A DNA stretch of 26,451 bases, taken from a virus. The notes below the pieces were generated by a model. That model had not been told where the DNA came from. It saw only the letters and a program-made list of their open reading frames with translations, and searched no databases. This document shows, in pieces, positions 7,198-15,127 of the stretch. The stretch's first letter is position 1. Each line of letters opens with the position of its first letter. Made by a program: the position numbers and the translations under genes. The stretch covers positions 1 to 26,451 of the IMG/VR virus record IMGVR_UViG_3300049433_000036; one strand, written 5' to 3'.

Positions 7198-8697
7198 ATG
7201 AGTAACAAAGGCACAGACCTCGACAACGTTGCTACGGGCAACAACAAACGCGCTAAGATCAGTGACAAGATTCCGTTGTATAAATTCCCCGAGAAAAAGT
7301 GGGTGACTATTCGCCTGTTCGGTTCCATCTATACTTATGGTGGCTACAACGTAGCTGTTAAAACCAAAGACGGTAAGAAAAGCGGCTTCTACACCCCATG
7401 CCCATCGTACGACCCACAGACGCAGCAGCGTGATAGCTCTATCTATGATCCGTGGCGCGACCTGGAAGCAACTCTGGCTGATGTTGAATACAACGAGCGG
7501 ATCGTTAAGTTTACCAAAGCTGGTTTCATGTGCGGTATCGGGCGTAAGGCTCAGAAAGATGCACCTCGCAAACCACCAAAGCCAAGCAAGAAAGAAACCA
7601 AATCTGGATTCAAAGATCAGGATTCGGATTCGTGGACACCTGTGCACCCGTTCCGCTTCCCGGGTGGCGTTTTGGGCAAGCTGAAAGACCTGGGTGGCTT
7701 GAACGTAGTTGAGAAGAAAGGTCAGACTAAGACCTACGCGATCACTGATCCTAAATACGGCTGTGATGTTCGTATCATGTACGATTCTAGCAAAGCACCT
7801 GCAGACCAGTACTCGGTTCAGATCGGTGAGCGCACGCCTCTGACTGAAGAGGAATTGGAGTACCTGAAGTATGATCTGAGCGATCTGCAAACAGCGGATT
7901 CCAAAGAAGAAATCAAACGCGATTTTGAGGGTTGGGCTTCGCGTAACGGCGTCAAAATCAAATCCAAGAAGTCCAAGAAGGACGATGACGACGAGGATGA
8001 TGATCTGCCGGACGATGACGACGAAGATGAGGATGAAGACGACGAGCCTAAGAAGAAAAAAGGTAAGGGCAAGAAGTCGAAGAAGGACGATGACGACGAA
8101 GACGAGGATGAAGACGAAGATCTCGACGAGGATGAAGACGAAGACGAAGATGAAGACGAGCCTAAGTCGAAGAAATCTAAATCCAAATCGAAGAAATCCA
8201 AAAAAGATGACGATGATGAAGATGAAGACGACGATGACTTCATGGATGACGACGATGAAGATGAGGACGAAGACGAACCTAAGTCCAAGAAATCTAAGTC
8301 GAAGGTAAAGCCTAAAGGCAAGAAATCCAAGAAAGACGAGGACGAGGACGACGATGATCTGGATGATGACGATGAAGATGAGGATGAACCTAAGTCTAAG
8401 AAATCCAAATCGAAAACTAAGGGCAAGTCGAAGAAATCCAAAGACGACGATGACGACGATCTGGATGATGAAGATGATGATGAAGATGACGAGGATGAGG
8501 ATGAGGATGAAGAAGAAGAGGAGGAGAAGCCTAAGTCCAAGAAATCTAAGTCGAAGGTAAAGTCCAAAGGCAAGAAGTCGAAGAAGGACGATGACGACGA
8601 AGATGAAGACGAGGATGATGACCTCGACGATGATGATGACGACGAAGATGAGGATGAGCCGAAAAAGAAGGCCAAGTCCAAAAAGAAAAAGAAGTAA
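7198..8697 (+). CDS. Putative ssDNA-binding protein with Lys/Asp repeat tail
   Basis: Residues 1-254 form a folded core: KKWVTIRLFGSIYTYGGYNV looks like an OB-fold strand pair, FPGGVLGKLKDLGGLN and YGCDVRIMYDSSKAPADQY resemble phage gp32-type ssDNA-binding proteins (from memory), and ERTPLTEEELEYLKYDLSDL closes the core. T4 gp32's exact zinc signature is not present. Residues 255-499 are a tail of six basic/acidic blocks. Acidic C-terminal tails are usual for phage and bacterial SSBs and recruit partner proteins, but this one is unusually long and alternates charge. The gene directly precedes the recombinase, as expected for replication and recombination functions. AAGGAAAT precedes ATG 7198; a strong terminator follows. 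A structural DNA-condensing protein is the main alternative. Confidence 0.65.
   Translation: MSNKGTDLDNVATGNNKRAKISDKIPLYKFPEKKWVTIRLFGSIYTYGGYNVAVKTKDGKKSGFYTPCPSYDPQTQQRDSSIYDPWRDLEATLADVEYNERIVKFTKAGFMCGIGRKAQKDAPRKPPKPSKKETKSGFKDQDSDSWTPVHPFRFPGGVLGKLKDLGGLNVVEKKGQTKTYAITDPKYGCDVRIMYDSSKAPADQYSVQIGERTPLTEEELEYLKYDLSDLQTADSKEEIKRDFEGWASRNGVKIKSKKSKKDDDDEDDDLPDDDDEDEDEDDEPKKKKGKGKKSKKDDDDEDEDEDEDLDEDEDEDEDEDEPKSKKSKSKSKKSKKDDDDEDEDDDDFMDDDDEDEDEDEPKSKKSKSKVKPKGKKSKKDEDEDDDDLDDDDEDEDEPKSKKSKSKTKGKSKKSKDDDDDDLDDEDDDEDDEDEDEDEEEEEEKPKSKKSKSKVKSKGKKSKKDDDDEDEDEDDDLDDDDDDEDEDEPKKKAKSKKKKK
7960..8694 (+). repeat. Six-unit purine-rich repeat coding the polyampholyte tail
   Basis: Coding repeat of six imperfect units of about 34-50 codons, each running KKSKK, a D/E-only run of about 12-25 residues broken by one Leu or Phe-Met, then EPKSKKSKSK or similar. 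Some units are near-identical at DNA level: 33 bases at 8278-8310 recur exactly at 8530-8562, and about 35 bases at 8068-8102 recur at 8569-8603. Other unit boundaries differ in length, pointing to repeated unequal recombination. The + strand is almost purely A/G with GAY/GAR/AAR codons, which produces long spurious open frames on both strands. Confidence 0.9.
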
Positions 8698-8710
8698 ATA
8701 CGTAGAGCCG

Positions 8711-8751
8711 AACCCCGCCTTCATGTAACGGTCGGCGGGGTTTTTCTTTTT
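8711..8751 (+). terminator. Intrinsic terminator after the SSB gene
   Basis: A perfect 9-bp stem, AACCCCGCC (8711-8719) with GGCGGGGTT (8734-8742), a 14-base loop, and a T-rich run to 8751. It sits 13 bases after the SSB stop and separates that gene's transcript from the recombinase. Confidence 0.92.
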
Positions 8752-8772
8752 CTCATCAATACAGGAATTACC

Positions 8773-10233
8773 ATGGCAAAGAAATCGAAGAAAGTAGTAG
8801 AGCAGGACGATGATGACACACCAAAGAAAAAGAAAAAGAAAGCAGAAGGGTTTGACTACTCTTCGATTTATACAGACTCTATCGATGTCATCGCACGGCG
8901 TCAAGGATTCGAGGCGTCAACGCTAGATGTAGGTGATCCTATGTCTACTGGTATGTTGACTACAGATCTTCAGATGGGTGGGGGTATTCGTGCAGGTATG
9001 TACACTTCAGCGGGTGGTGAGCAGTCTGCTAAAACTACCAACGTTCTCAAGTGGATGGCAAGTGCAATCAAAGAAAATATACCCCGCATCGAGCTGGTGG
9101 ATTTTGAAGGCAGTACAAAAAATAGTAAGCCCTATGTGATGTCTATTATTCGAGGTGAGGGTCTTAAGCTGACAAGCGACGAACTCTTCGGTAAAAAAGA
9201 TAAAGAGACGGGTAAGTGGATTACACGTCCGCGCGTTACCTATCACTCTGAATCCGTCGGTGAAAAATTCTTCGATTACATGTCTGAGGTTCTGCGTGCT
9301 CTACCGGATAAGAAATTTATCGCCGGTCAGTGGTGGCTAGTATTCGAGGAAACGAAGAGTAATAAAACCAAGTACAGCGAGTACAGTGACCCTAATATGC
9401 CTAAGAAATACGGTAAAGGTATTTGGATTCCAGCACCAGATGGTAAGCTACAAGCAATCTTCTTTGTAGACTCTTACCCGGCAATGAACTCTATTGCCAA
9501 CGACGAAGAGGACGCTAACAATGGTCTAGCATTGCAGGCACGTATGTTCTCTAAACACTTGCCTAGGGTTAAAGGTCGTATGGCCGAGAAGATGGTGGCG
9601 CTGATCGGTGTAAACCAGTTACGTGCTGTTCCAATGGCTATGTTCGGCCCAAAAGAGAATGAACCGGGCGGCACTGCGCTTAAATTCAATTCGGACGTGC
9701 GTATTCGTAACACTAGCCGCGGCAGTGGTTATCCTCTGTGGGCCAAAGACTTCAATAAGAAGTTTGAGGAAGTAGAAAAGTCAGTTGAAGTTGACGGGGG
9801 TATTGACCGCTATCGTTACATTCATACCAAGGCAATTAAGAACAAGCTGTGGACGCCTGGACGTGAGAACTGGATTCGTATCTGGATCGAAGACGGTAAA
9901 GGTGTCGCACGCGGTCTCGACCCATTCTTTGACACTATGTATTACCTGAAACTTACTGGTCAGCTTATCGGTAAAGGTCGTAACCCATCGAAGACTGGCA
10001 GCGGAGGTCTGACTCTGAATCTTGAAGGGCTTGGTAAAGGCAAAGCCATCAAGTGGGCTGAATACAAGAAATGGATTCTCGGCGATAAAGAAACCATGAA
10101 GGAAATGTCCAAGAAGGCTGGCTTTAAGCCTATGTCATTGCGTGCATTCTGCTTTAAACAAATGTCTAAGGGTGTATCCGAGACCTTGTATCTGAAGGCC
10201 AAAGATTCGACCATCGAAGAGAGCGAGGAATAA
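8773..10233 (+). CDS. uvsX: UvsX/RecA-like recombinase
   Basis: ATP-dependent strand-exchange protein. Seen: Walker A GGEQSAKTT (res 81-89), Walker B-like AIFFVDSYPAMNS, and the RecA L2-type signature ALIGVNQLRAVP, MFGPKENEPGGTALKF, then DVRIR. The usual Gly before the Walker A Lys is Ala; T4 UvsX also departs from the RecA consensus here (from memory). At 486 aa it is about 100 residues longer than UvsX or RecA, with a charged 25-residue N-terminal tail (KKSKK...DDDD...KKKKKK) that resembles one repeat unit of the SSB tail, an insertion with GQWWLVFEE around 185-225, and a C-terminal region around 385-480. A DnaB-type helicase is excluded by the L2-like motif. AGGAATTACC precedes the ATG. 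Confidence 0.85.
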   Translation: MAKKSKKVVEQDDDDTPKKKKKKAEGFDYSSIYTDSIDVIARRQGFEASTLDVGDPMSTGMLTTDLQMGGGIRAGMYTSAGGEQSAKTTNVLKWMASAIKENIPRIELVDFEGSTKNSKPYVMSIIRGEGLKLTSDELFGKKDKETGKWITRPRVTYHSESVGEKFFDYMSEVLRALPDKKFIAGQWWLVFEETKSNKTKYSEYSDPNMPKKYGKGIWIPAPDGKLQAIFFVDSYPAMNSIANDEEDANNGLALQARMFSKHLPRVKGRMAEKMVALIGVNQLRAVPMAMFGPKENEPGGTALKFNSDVRIRNTSRGSGYPLWAKDFNKKFEEVEKSVEVDGGIDRYRYIHTKAIKNKLWTPGRENWIRIWIEDGKGVARGLDPFFDTMYYLKLTGQLIGKGRNPSKTGSGGLTLNLEGLGKGKAIKWAEYKKWILGDKETMKEMSKKAGFKPMSLRAFCFKQMSKGVSETLYLKAKDSTIEESEE

Positions 10234-10234
10234 T

Positions 10235-10870
10235 ATGAGTGCAGCCAGTAGTTTGATTCTGACCGACAAAGCAGGTGAAGATAGGGCAGACGATCTTCTG
10301 GCTGCCTTGTCTGAAATGGCGTATGCCACTACACCTCGTAAGGACGTAGTAATCAAAAAAGAGAAACGGTTTAAAAGCCGTTTCTTTTTTGTGCTTTCAG
10401 ACTCGATAGCCGATGAAGTAGAGAAGTCAAAGAAGAAGGTGGTAAAGAAGGAATTAGATCATATAGATGACGAGGTTGAGACACGGCTCAAGGAACTGAG
10501 GCGTAAGATGCCCAAGGAACTTGAGGCAAACATAAAGGCAGTACGTGAATTCTTTTTGACAGAGATAGGTCCTCGCACCCTAGCAGGTGGCGCTGGTTCT
10601 GTACAGGCAAAGGAAGTAGTACAGCGTCTGTTAGGTACGCCTGTAGACGGAACTCAATTCGCTAAATTTGAGCGTATGAGTCATGAAGCGGTAAACATAC
10701 GAATGGCCAAGTTTATCGCACGTTATTACAAGCTACCGCAACGCGATTGCCAGAAGCTTCTGGAATCGATCATGCCACGGCCTGTAATGTTCCCAATACC
10801 TAACGCGCAGGATCATCATGAGCGACCCCGTCATACCAAAAAAGATAAAAAAGCAGATACTACTGAATGA
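10235..10870 (+). CDS. Unknown protein before TerL (candidate small terminase)
   Basis: 211 aa, starting one base after the recombinase stop with GAGG upstream. No motif is recognised. Residues 60-110 are charged and helical, likely coiled coil (EVEKSKKKVVKKELDHIDDE), and the middle has GTPVDGTQFAKFERMSHEAV. Small terminase subunits often lie just upstream of terL and have helical oligomerisation regions, so that is the leading guess, from position only. The frame contains an intrinsic-terminator-like hairpin at codons 43-52. A later start at 10508 (ATG after CTGAGG) would give 121 aa and leave the hairpin outside the gene; the upstream start has the better ribosome site. Its last 53 bases overlap terL. 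Confidence 0.6.
   Translation: MSAASSLILTDKAGEDRADDLLAALSEMAYATTPRKDVVIKKEKRFKSRFFFVLSDSIADEVEKSKKKVVKKELDHIDDEVETRLKELRRKMPKELEANIKAVREFFLTEIGPRTLAGGAGSVQAKEVVQRLLGTPVDGTQFAKFERMSHEAVNIRMAKFIARYYKLPQRDCQKLLESIMPRPVMFPIPNAQDHHERPRHTKKDKKADTTE
10363..10390 (+). terminator. Intrinsic-terminator-like hairpin inside a gene
   Basis: A perfect 7-bp stem GAAACGG (10363-10369) with CCGTTTC (10378-10384), 8-base loop, then TTTTTT (10385-10390). It can be extended outward by pairing AAAAAA (10355-10360) with the T-run if the two bases 10361-10362 bulge, which also makes it a possible terminator for the opposite strand. It lies 130 bases after the recombinase stop, where a transcript end would make sense, yet within the next reading frame. 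Confidence 0.65.
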
Positions 10871-13016
10871 TCTGTTTCCTGAGTTCACTTCGGATGCCCA
10901 ACTCGAAATGATCGAGAAGTGGGAAAAGAAGAATCGTACCGTCAAGACCAAGGACGGTAAGGAGAGAAAGGTTAAATCAGAGACCATCATCCTACCTGAC
11001 GAGCAGGAGCTCATTCTACCTGACGATTTCGACATACGTGCCTTGATGTCCTCTGCCGAAGATCCGATTACTGGCGCTGTACGAAATCTGAAGATTGATG
11101 ACCGCGATCTTCCGCATGCCAAGAACTTCTACGATTACTCGTATCGAATAATTGGTAAGGATGCTAACCCACCCTGGGCTCGCCAGATGTGGACCGGGCT
11201 GATGTCGTTTGGGCAGGTGTGTACCGCATGCACCAAGAAGAAATACATCGAGGACATTTACAATATTCCCAAGAACATGAACTCGGAGGACATAACAGAC
11301 GTTATGACCATTCTGGAGCATGGGGTGTGCCCGAAATGCAAACGCCATAAATGGGACCTGATTAAGAACTTCAATCTCAGGGACTACATTCAGTTGGTTG
11401 GTGTTCTGGGGCAACGTAGTGGTAAGTCTAGTGCATCCTCTGGTTCGTATGCATCGTATTTGACTCATGATTATATGAAGTTCCCAGACTTGGCGACGAT
11501 GGCGCCTAAAGAAATGCAGGCCTCTACTGAACTAACAGGTACGTTTGTAAGCCTGAACTTCAACAAAGCAATTGGTGTTATGTGGACACCATACAAGCGA
11601 ATGATCGAGGACTCTAAATGGTTCCAGGAGTATTTCAAAATATTAGATCACGCAAAAAATGTTCACGGTAAGGAGTTCTATCGTCGCAGTACGTTGTACA
11701 TGACGATTCTCCACAAGAACATGCGATTCTATCCAACCGGTCCTCGTTCGTCCACACTTCGTGGTGATACGCGCCTATTTGCATTACTCGATGAGTTGGG
11801 TCTCTTTAAGTTACCTAAAGGTGATGCTGAGGAGGACGGTGACAGTGAAATGGCTAATGCGGATGAGGCACACAAGTCTCTGATGAACAGTTTAACCACC
11901 ACGCAGACTATTCGCTGGCGTTTGCTACAAGAAGGCATTAGTTCCGTACCGTCTTCGCTGATGATGAGTGTATCATCTCCTTATTCCTTACGTGATAAGG
12001 TAATGCGCCTGTTAAGGGAGTCGCGCACGCCGGAGGGATCGAAGTACATTCTGGGAGTGAATCTCCCTACATGGGAAGCTAACCCTGGTATTGAACGCGA
12101 TACGCCAATCATTGCTGCGGCGTATGCATCTAATCCAGAGAAAGCGGAACGAGATTACGGTGCTAATCCTCCGACCGTACACTCACGTTTTGTTCCAATG
12201 AAGTCATATCAGAGTGGTGTGTTCGTCAATGGGCAGAACTCGCACAACTTCACGTATCTGTTTGACCAGCCGGGCTACATATACGGTAAGGTAGAACGCA
12301 TTCGTACATTCCGGTGGCCTTCTGTTGTCTCTATCGATGCAGGTTTGAATAACAACTCATTCACCATTACAGGTGAGCACTACGATTTCGATACAGGCAA
12401 AACAGTCGGCACTACCATAATTGAGTGTATGCCTCAAGACGGGCGTAATGTCAACTTCAACCTGATTTACAAGAACGTAATTCTGCCAGTGTGCAAAGAT
12501 TTGAATGCTGTGGCTCTTTTGGCCGACCAATGGCAAGGTATCGATATACTACACAGGATTGAGATTGATATGGGTAACAACCCGCTAGGTAAAGTGCGAT
12601 GCAAGGCCGTTCAGTATAGTCCTAAGCGTAGAGACTTTGACGCTGTTGTATCCATGATGTCATCTGGTAACACACTTCTGCCCACTATCAACGCTGAAGA
12701 CCAGCAAAGAATCAACGATGGGCAAATCGACAACTATCGAACTGAAATGGTAGGCAAGCCTGTTGCTCACCTTTACTTGCAGTTGAATACCGTGCAGGAT
12801 AGGGGACCTAGCAGGACCCCAGATAAAGGTGATGGATATACTGATGATATATTCAGGGCTCTAGTATTAGGTATATCTAAGATTCACCATGAGAAAGTAA
12901 TGGCTAGATTGACCGAAGCCAGAGATTTTATTTATGAAGGTCAAGGCAATAGGGCACGAATGCCTATGCCGGCATTTGCACCTAGGTCTGGCGGGTACGG
13001 TAGAGGCCTCCGCTAA
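10818..13016 (+). CDS. terL: Terminase large subunit with zinc-ribbon insertion
   Basis: ATP-driven DNA-packaging motor and headful-type nuclease. Seen: Walker A GQRSGKSS (res 198-205), Walker B FALLDE with Asp325/Glu326, the coupling segment SVSSPYS (384-390), and the RNase H-like nuclease with SIDAGLNNNSFTI (Asp507), LLADQWQG and a final KGDGYTDDIFRAL. Ahead of the ATPase are CTAC (Cys135/138) and CPKC (Cys171/174), forming a zinc ribbon. At 732 aa it is longer than T4 gp17 (610). The start is preceded by AGGA 5 bases upstream and lies 53 bases inside the previous gene; a later Met31 start is possible but would lose conserved-looking N-terminal sequence. Confidence 0.9.
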   Translation: MSDPVIPKKIKKQILLNDLFPEFTSDAQLEMIEKWEKKNRTVKTKDGKERKVKSETIILPDEQELILPDDFDIRALMSSAEDPITGAVRNLKIDDRDLPHAKNFYDYSYRIIGKDANPPWARQMWTGLMSFGQVCTACTKKKYIEDIYNIPKNMNSEDITDVMTILEHGVCPKCKRHKWDLIKNFNLRDYIQLVGVLGQRSGKSSASSGSYASYLTHDYMKFPDLATMAPKEMQASTELTGTFVSLNFNKAIGVMWTPYKRMIEDSKWFQEYFKILDHAKNVHGKEFYRRSTLYMTILHKNMRFYPTGPRSSTLRGDTRLFALLDELGLFKLPKGDAEEDGDSEMANADEAHKSLMNSLTTTQTIRWRLLQEGISSVPSSLMMSVSSPYSLRDKVMRLLRESRTPEGSKYILGVNLPTWEANPGIERDTPIIAAAYASNPEKAERDYGANPPTVHSRFVPMKSYQSGVFVNGQNSHNFTYLFDQPGYIYGKVERIRTFRWPSVVSIDAGLNNNSFTITGEHYDFDTGKTVGTTIIECMPQDGRNVNFNLIYKNVILPVCKDLNAVALLADQWQGIDILHRIEIDMGNNPLGKVRCKAVQYSPKRRDFDAVVSMMSSGNTLLPTINAEDQQRINDGQIDNYRTEMVGKPVAHLYLQLNTVQDRGPSRTPDKGDGYTDDIFRALVLGISKIHHEKVMARLTEARDFIYEGQGNRARMPMPAFAPRSGGYGRGLR

Positions 13017-13046
13017 TTTTATGTATTCAATTGATTGCTTATTACC

Positions 13047-13649
13047 ATGGCCAAGAAAAGAAAGATCAGAGTCAATAAGGAGTACGAGCTCCTGCCGTGC
13101 AAACGCAAACACGATTGGCGTATACTGGCCTGCGATCCTGGAACTCGTAATTTCGGGATCGCTTGTGTTGGGGTACGGGACGGTAAGATAGATGTGATCG
13201 CTTCATCTTTGCTCACAAATCCTATAACTGTCTTGACTGCTGGTTATTTGGAACAGCGACGCAAATATACAGCAGAATTACGTAAGTGGATCGAACTCTA
13301 CAAACCAGATGCATACATTGCAGAGCGTTTTCAAACTAGGGGCAATGGCGGCCCAACCATCGAATTGGTGAGTACTATGAATGCTTTGCTTCCTGTCCTA
13401 AAGCAAAAGCCTTTCAAGTATGTCGTGGCAAGTCAGTGGAAGAACGCATTTAACAAGCGCTTCGATAATCAACTTAAATCCATGTACGACGATTGTTTGA
13501 CTACACCTCACCAGCTAGATGCTGCCTTGATTGGTTGCTATGGCTTGGAATTAGCGCTGCAAACTGAACTGAAATACAGTCCTGAATCCATTATCGAAAT
13601 GGTGGAAGCTATGTCGTGCTTGGAGCTAAAGCGCAGGAGAATTAAATGA
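13047..13649 (+). CDS. RuvC-like Holliday junction resolvase
   Basis: Cuts branched DNA, probably clearing recombination intermediates ahead of packaging. RNase H-fold signatures: LACDPGTRNFGIACVG (Asp30), AYIAERFQTRG (Glu93), and HQLDAALIG (Asp158), matching the acidic catalytic set of RuvC-type resolvases. At 200 aa it is close to RuvC (173). ATG 13047 is chosen over an in-frame TTG at 13035; neither has a good ribosome-binding site, an exception in this window. The N terminus is basic (MAKKRKIRVNK). It lies 30 bases after terL and is ATGA-coupled to the following gene. Confidence 0.85.
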   Translation: MAKKRKIRVNKEYELLPCKRKHDWRILACDPGTRNFGIACVGVRDGKIDVIASSLLTNPITVLTAGYLEQRRKYTAELRKWIELYKPDAYIAERFQTRGNGGPTIELVSTMNALLPVLKQKPFKYVVASQWKNAFNKRFDNQLKSMYDDCLTTPHQLDAALIGCYGLELALQTELKYSPESIIEMVEAMSCLELKRRRIK

Positions 13650-14284
13650 GTATTAAGGTAACCGCCGTGCAAACTACCGATGACACATTTGCATTTCCGG
13701 AATTTTCGAATCCTGCAGAAAATGCAAAGATAACTAAACAGCGCATAGACGCAGGAGCTACTCGTGTTTGGTTACGTAACAACAGGCTTGAGATCTACAG
13801 AGAACACAGACAGGAAGGTATATACAGATACTTTGCTGTAGACAAGAATACTGACCCACAATTAACTCTGTATTGTGTGCGTCTGGATTATGCTAATGTG
13901 AAGCCTTTACGTGTAGGCTGTCAAGTAGGTGTATGGGTGTCACATGATTCATTAATTACCTCTGGCCTTTCCAAGGATATCTTCTGGAAGATTTTGTTCA
14001 AGCATCACGATATGATTACAGACTCTGTGCAAACCTCATTTGGGCGTAGATTCTGGATAAATCGTCTAACAGAAGCCTTTCATCTGGGCTATTATGTTTA
14101 TAGCCTTAGGTATGGTACTGGAAAGATTAAAGATGCGAAGCATTACCCAACCTTGGATTCTTTAGAGGAAGATTTTTCCAAATTATGGGGACCTAAGATA
14201 ACAGATCAAGCGCGTCGATTATGTATCACACTAAAGCCACTTGATCTCGCTAGTCATCAAAAACCGTATAAAGCATCTACTTAG
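13646..14284 (+). CDS. Hypothetical protein, possible GNAT-fold
   Basis: 212 aa, start coupled to the resolvase stop (ATGA). The middle reads VWVSHDSLITSGLSKDIFWK, then MITDSVQTSFGRRFWINRL, then HLGYYVYSL. From memory, phage proteins with the pattern 'D-x-x-Q-T-x-x-G-x-x-F-W ... A-x-x-x-G-x-x-V-Y' have been placed near GNAT acetyltransferases, but no acetyl-CoA loop like the one in the 15682 gene is visible, so the link is weak. No membrane segment or zinc site. The C-terminal 40 residues are Lys/Leu-rich. Function unknown. Confidence 0.55.
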   Translation: MSIKVTAVQTTDDTFAFPEFSNPAENAKITKQRIDAGATRVWLRNNRLEIYREHRQEGIYRYFAVDKNTDPQLTLYCVRLDYANVKPLRVGCQVGVWVSHDSLITSGLSKDIFWKILFKHHDMITDSVQTSFGRRFWINRLTEAFHLGYYVYSLRYGTGKIKDAKHYPTLDSLEEDFSKLWGPKITDQARRLCITLKPLDLASHQKPYKAST

Positions 14285-14293
14285 GAGAATGAA

Positions 14294-14530
14294 ATGAGCA
14301 AGCCTAAATTACCGCAAGCTTGGATTACAGCTGGTACCAAGAAACAAGTTAGCGCCCGTATCGACATGAGTGCAGAGGTAGCCGGTAAAGGACTGTGTCC
14401 TGAATGCAAGAAACCTATGGTCCCCGGCATCGTCAATGGTCATGAATCTTTAGTGTGCCATGAAGATCGTATTGCTATTCCAATCCCAGATGCGGCAACT
14501 GAAGAACCGGTAGAAACTCCACAGGTGTAA
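14294..14530 (+). CDS. Small zinc-knuckle-like protein, 78 aa
   Basis: Starts after TAGGAGAATGAA. The central part has CPECKKPM (Cys35/38) followed by VCHEDR (Cys55, His56), spaced as in a small treble-clef or zinc-ribbon site. The C terminus is acidic and Pro-rich (DAATEEPVETPQV). Unknown role; it is packed between the preceding unknown gene and a helical protein, 2 bases before the latter. Confidence 0.6.
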   Translation: MSKPKLPQAWITAGTKKQVSARIDMSAEVAGKGLCPECKKPMVPGIVNGHESLVCHEDRIAIPIPDAATEEPVETPQV

Positions 14531-14532
14531 TA

Positions 14533-15126
14533 ATGACGAAGACTCTCCGCCTTGATGTATCGCCCGACATTAAAAAGAAAAAGAAGAAAAAGAAGCTTGA
14601 GATAGCTGAGGTCAAGCTGAAAAAGATTTCCAAGCTATCTACTCAGGCGGAGACTAAATCGATTATTGGTCAAAACGCTGAGCAGATCCATCAACTGCTT
14701 GAGAATAAGGATAATGAGGCAGCTATTCCCTTGATATACAGGAAGATGCTGCAATCGTTGGTCGACCTTCTACCTTTGGCCGAACGACAGGTCCGTAAGA
14801 CTAAGGGTGCTAGGGGCGTCTACCAAGTTAATATTTTGATCTCGTCAATTAGGGAGCTACTGGTCGATGTTCAAGCCTCCCAAGATAGAGGTATGTTGGG
14901 CCAGAATCTAGTGGAGCAGGTTGTTAAACCTTCGTTCGGTGATCTAGCACAGACCATCGTAACAGAGTATGCTGCTATCTCCGCAGATGCCAAGCTAAAC
15001 ATGAATGATAAAGAGTATGGTCGATTCCGCACCGAATTGTTGGCCTCTCGTGCGCGTCTAGCAAGTGCAATGACTGAAAGATTCCGCGATATCAAAGACC
15101 AGACCATTCAGTATCTGGAGCGCTGA
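14533..15126 (+). CDS. Helical protein with poly-lysine N terminus, 197 aa
   Basis: Not recognised. Begins MTKTLRLDVSPDI followed by eight consecutive lysines (res 14-21), then is helical throughout: ETKSIIGQNAEQIHQLLEN, RKMLQSLVDLLPLAERQVRK, NILISSIRELLVDVQAS, and a C-terminal helix ending RFRDIKDQTIQYLER. The basic start suggests contact with nucleic acid or with acidic partners; this is inference. It lies 2 bases after the zinc-knuckle gene and 1 base before the MmcB-like gene, so it belongs to the same operon in the packaging block. Confidence 0.6.
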   Translation: MTKTLRLDVSPDIKKKKKKKKLEIAEVKLKKISKLSTQAETKSIIGQNAEQIHQLLENKDNEAAIPLIYRKMLQSLVDLLPLAERQVRKTKGARGVYQVNILISSIRELLVDVQASQDRGMLGQNLVEQVVKPSFGDLAQTIVTEYAAISADAKLNMNDKEYGRFRTELLASRARLASAMTERFRDIKDQTIQYLER

Positions 15127-15127
15127 T

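Noticed and set aside
7818-8681. Poly-serine open frame on the minus strand, and Met/Thr/Arg-rich frames on the + strand at 7925-8308 and 8354-8560
   Set aside because: All are out-of-frame readings of the same purine-rich repeat.
7960-8694. Regular repeats as a CRISPR array or origin iterons
   Set aside because: Units are in-frame, vary in length and have no spacers; they encode charged tail blocks.
7114-8904. A 596-residue open frame on the minus strand rich in Leu, Ile, Phe and Val
   Set aside because: It is the antisense of the GAY/GAR/AAR repeat of the SSB tail, which cannot form stops in that frame; it would look like a membrane protein but has no ribosome site and crosses three real genes.
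14572-14597. Lysine-run (AAAAAG repeats) in the 14533 gene as a frameshift site
   Set aside because: The heptamer phase is wrong (the base before AAA-AAG is T or G) and no useful alternative frame follows.
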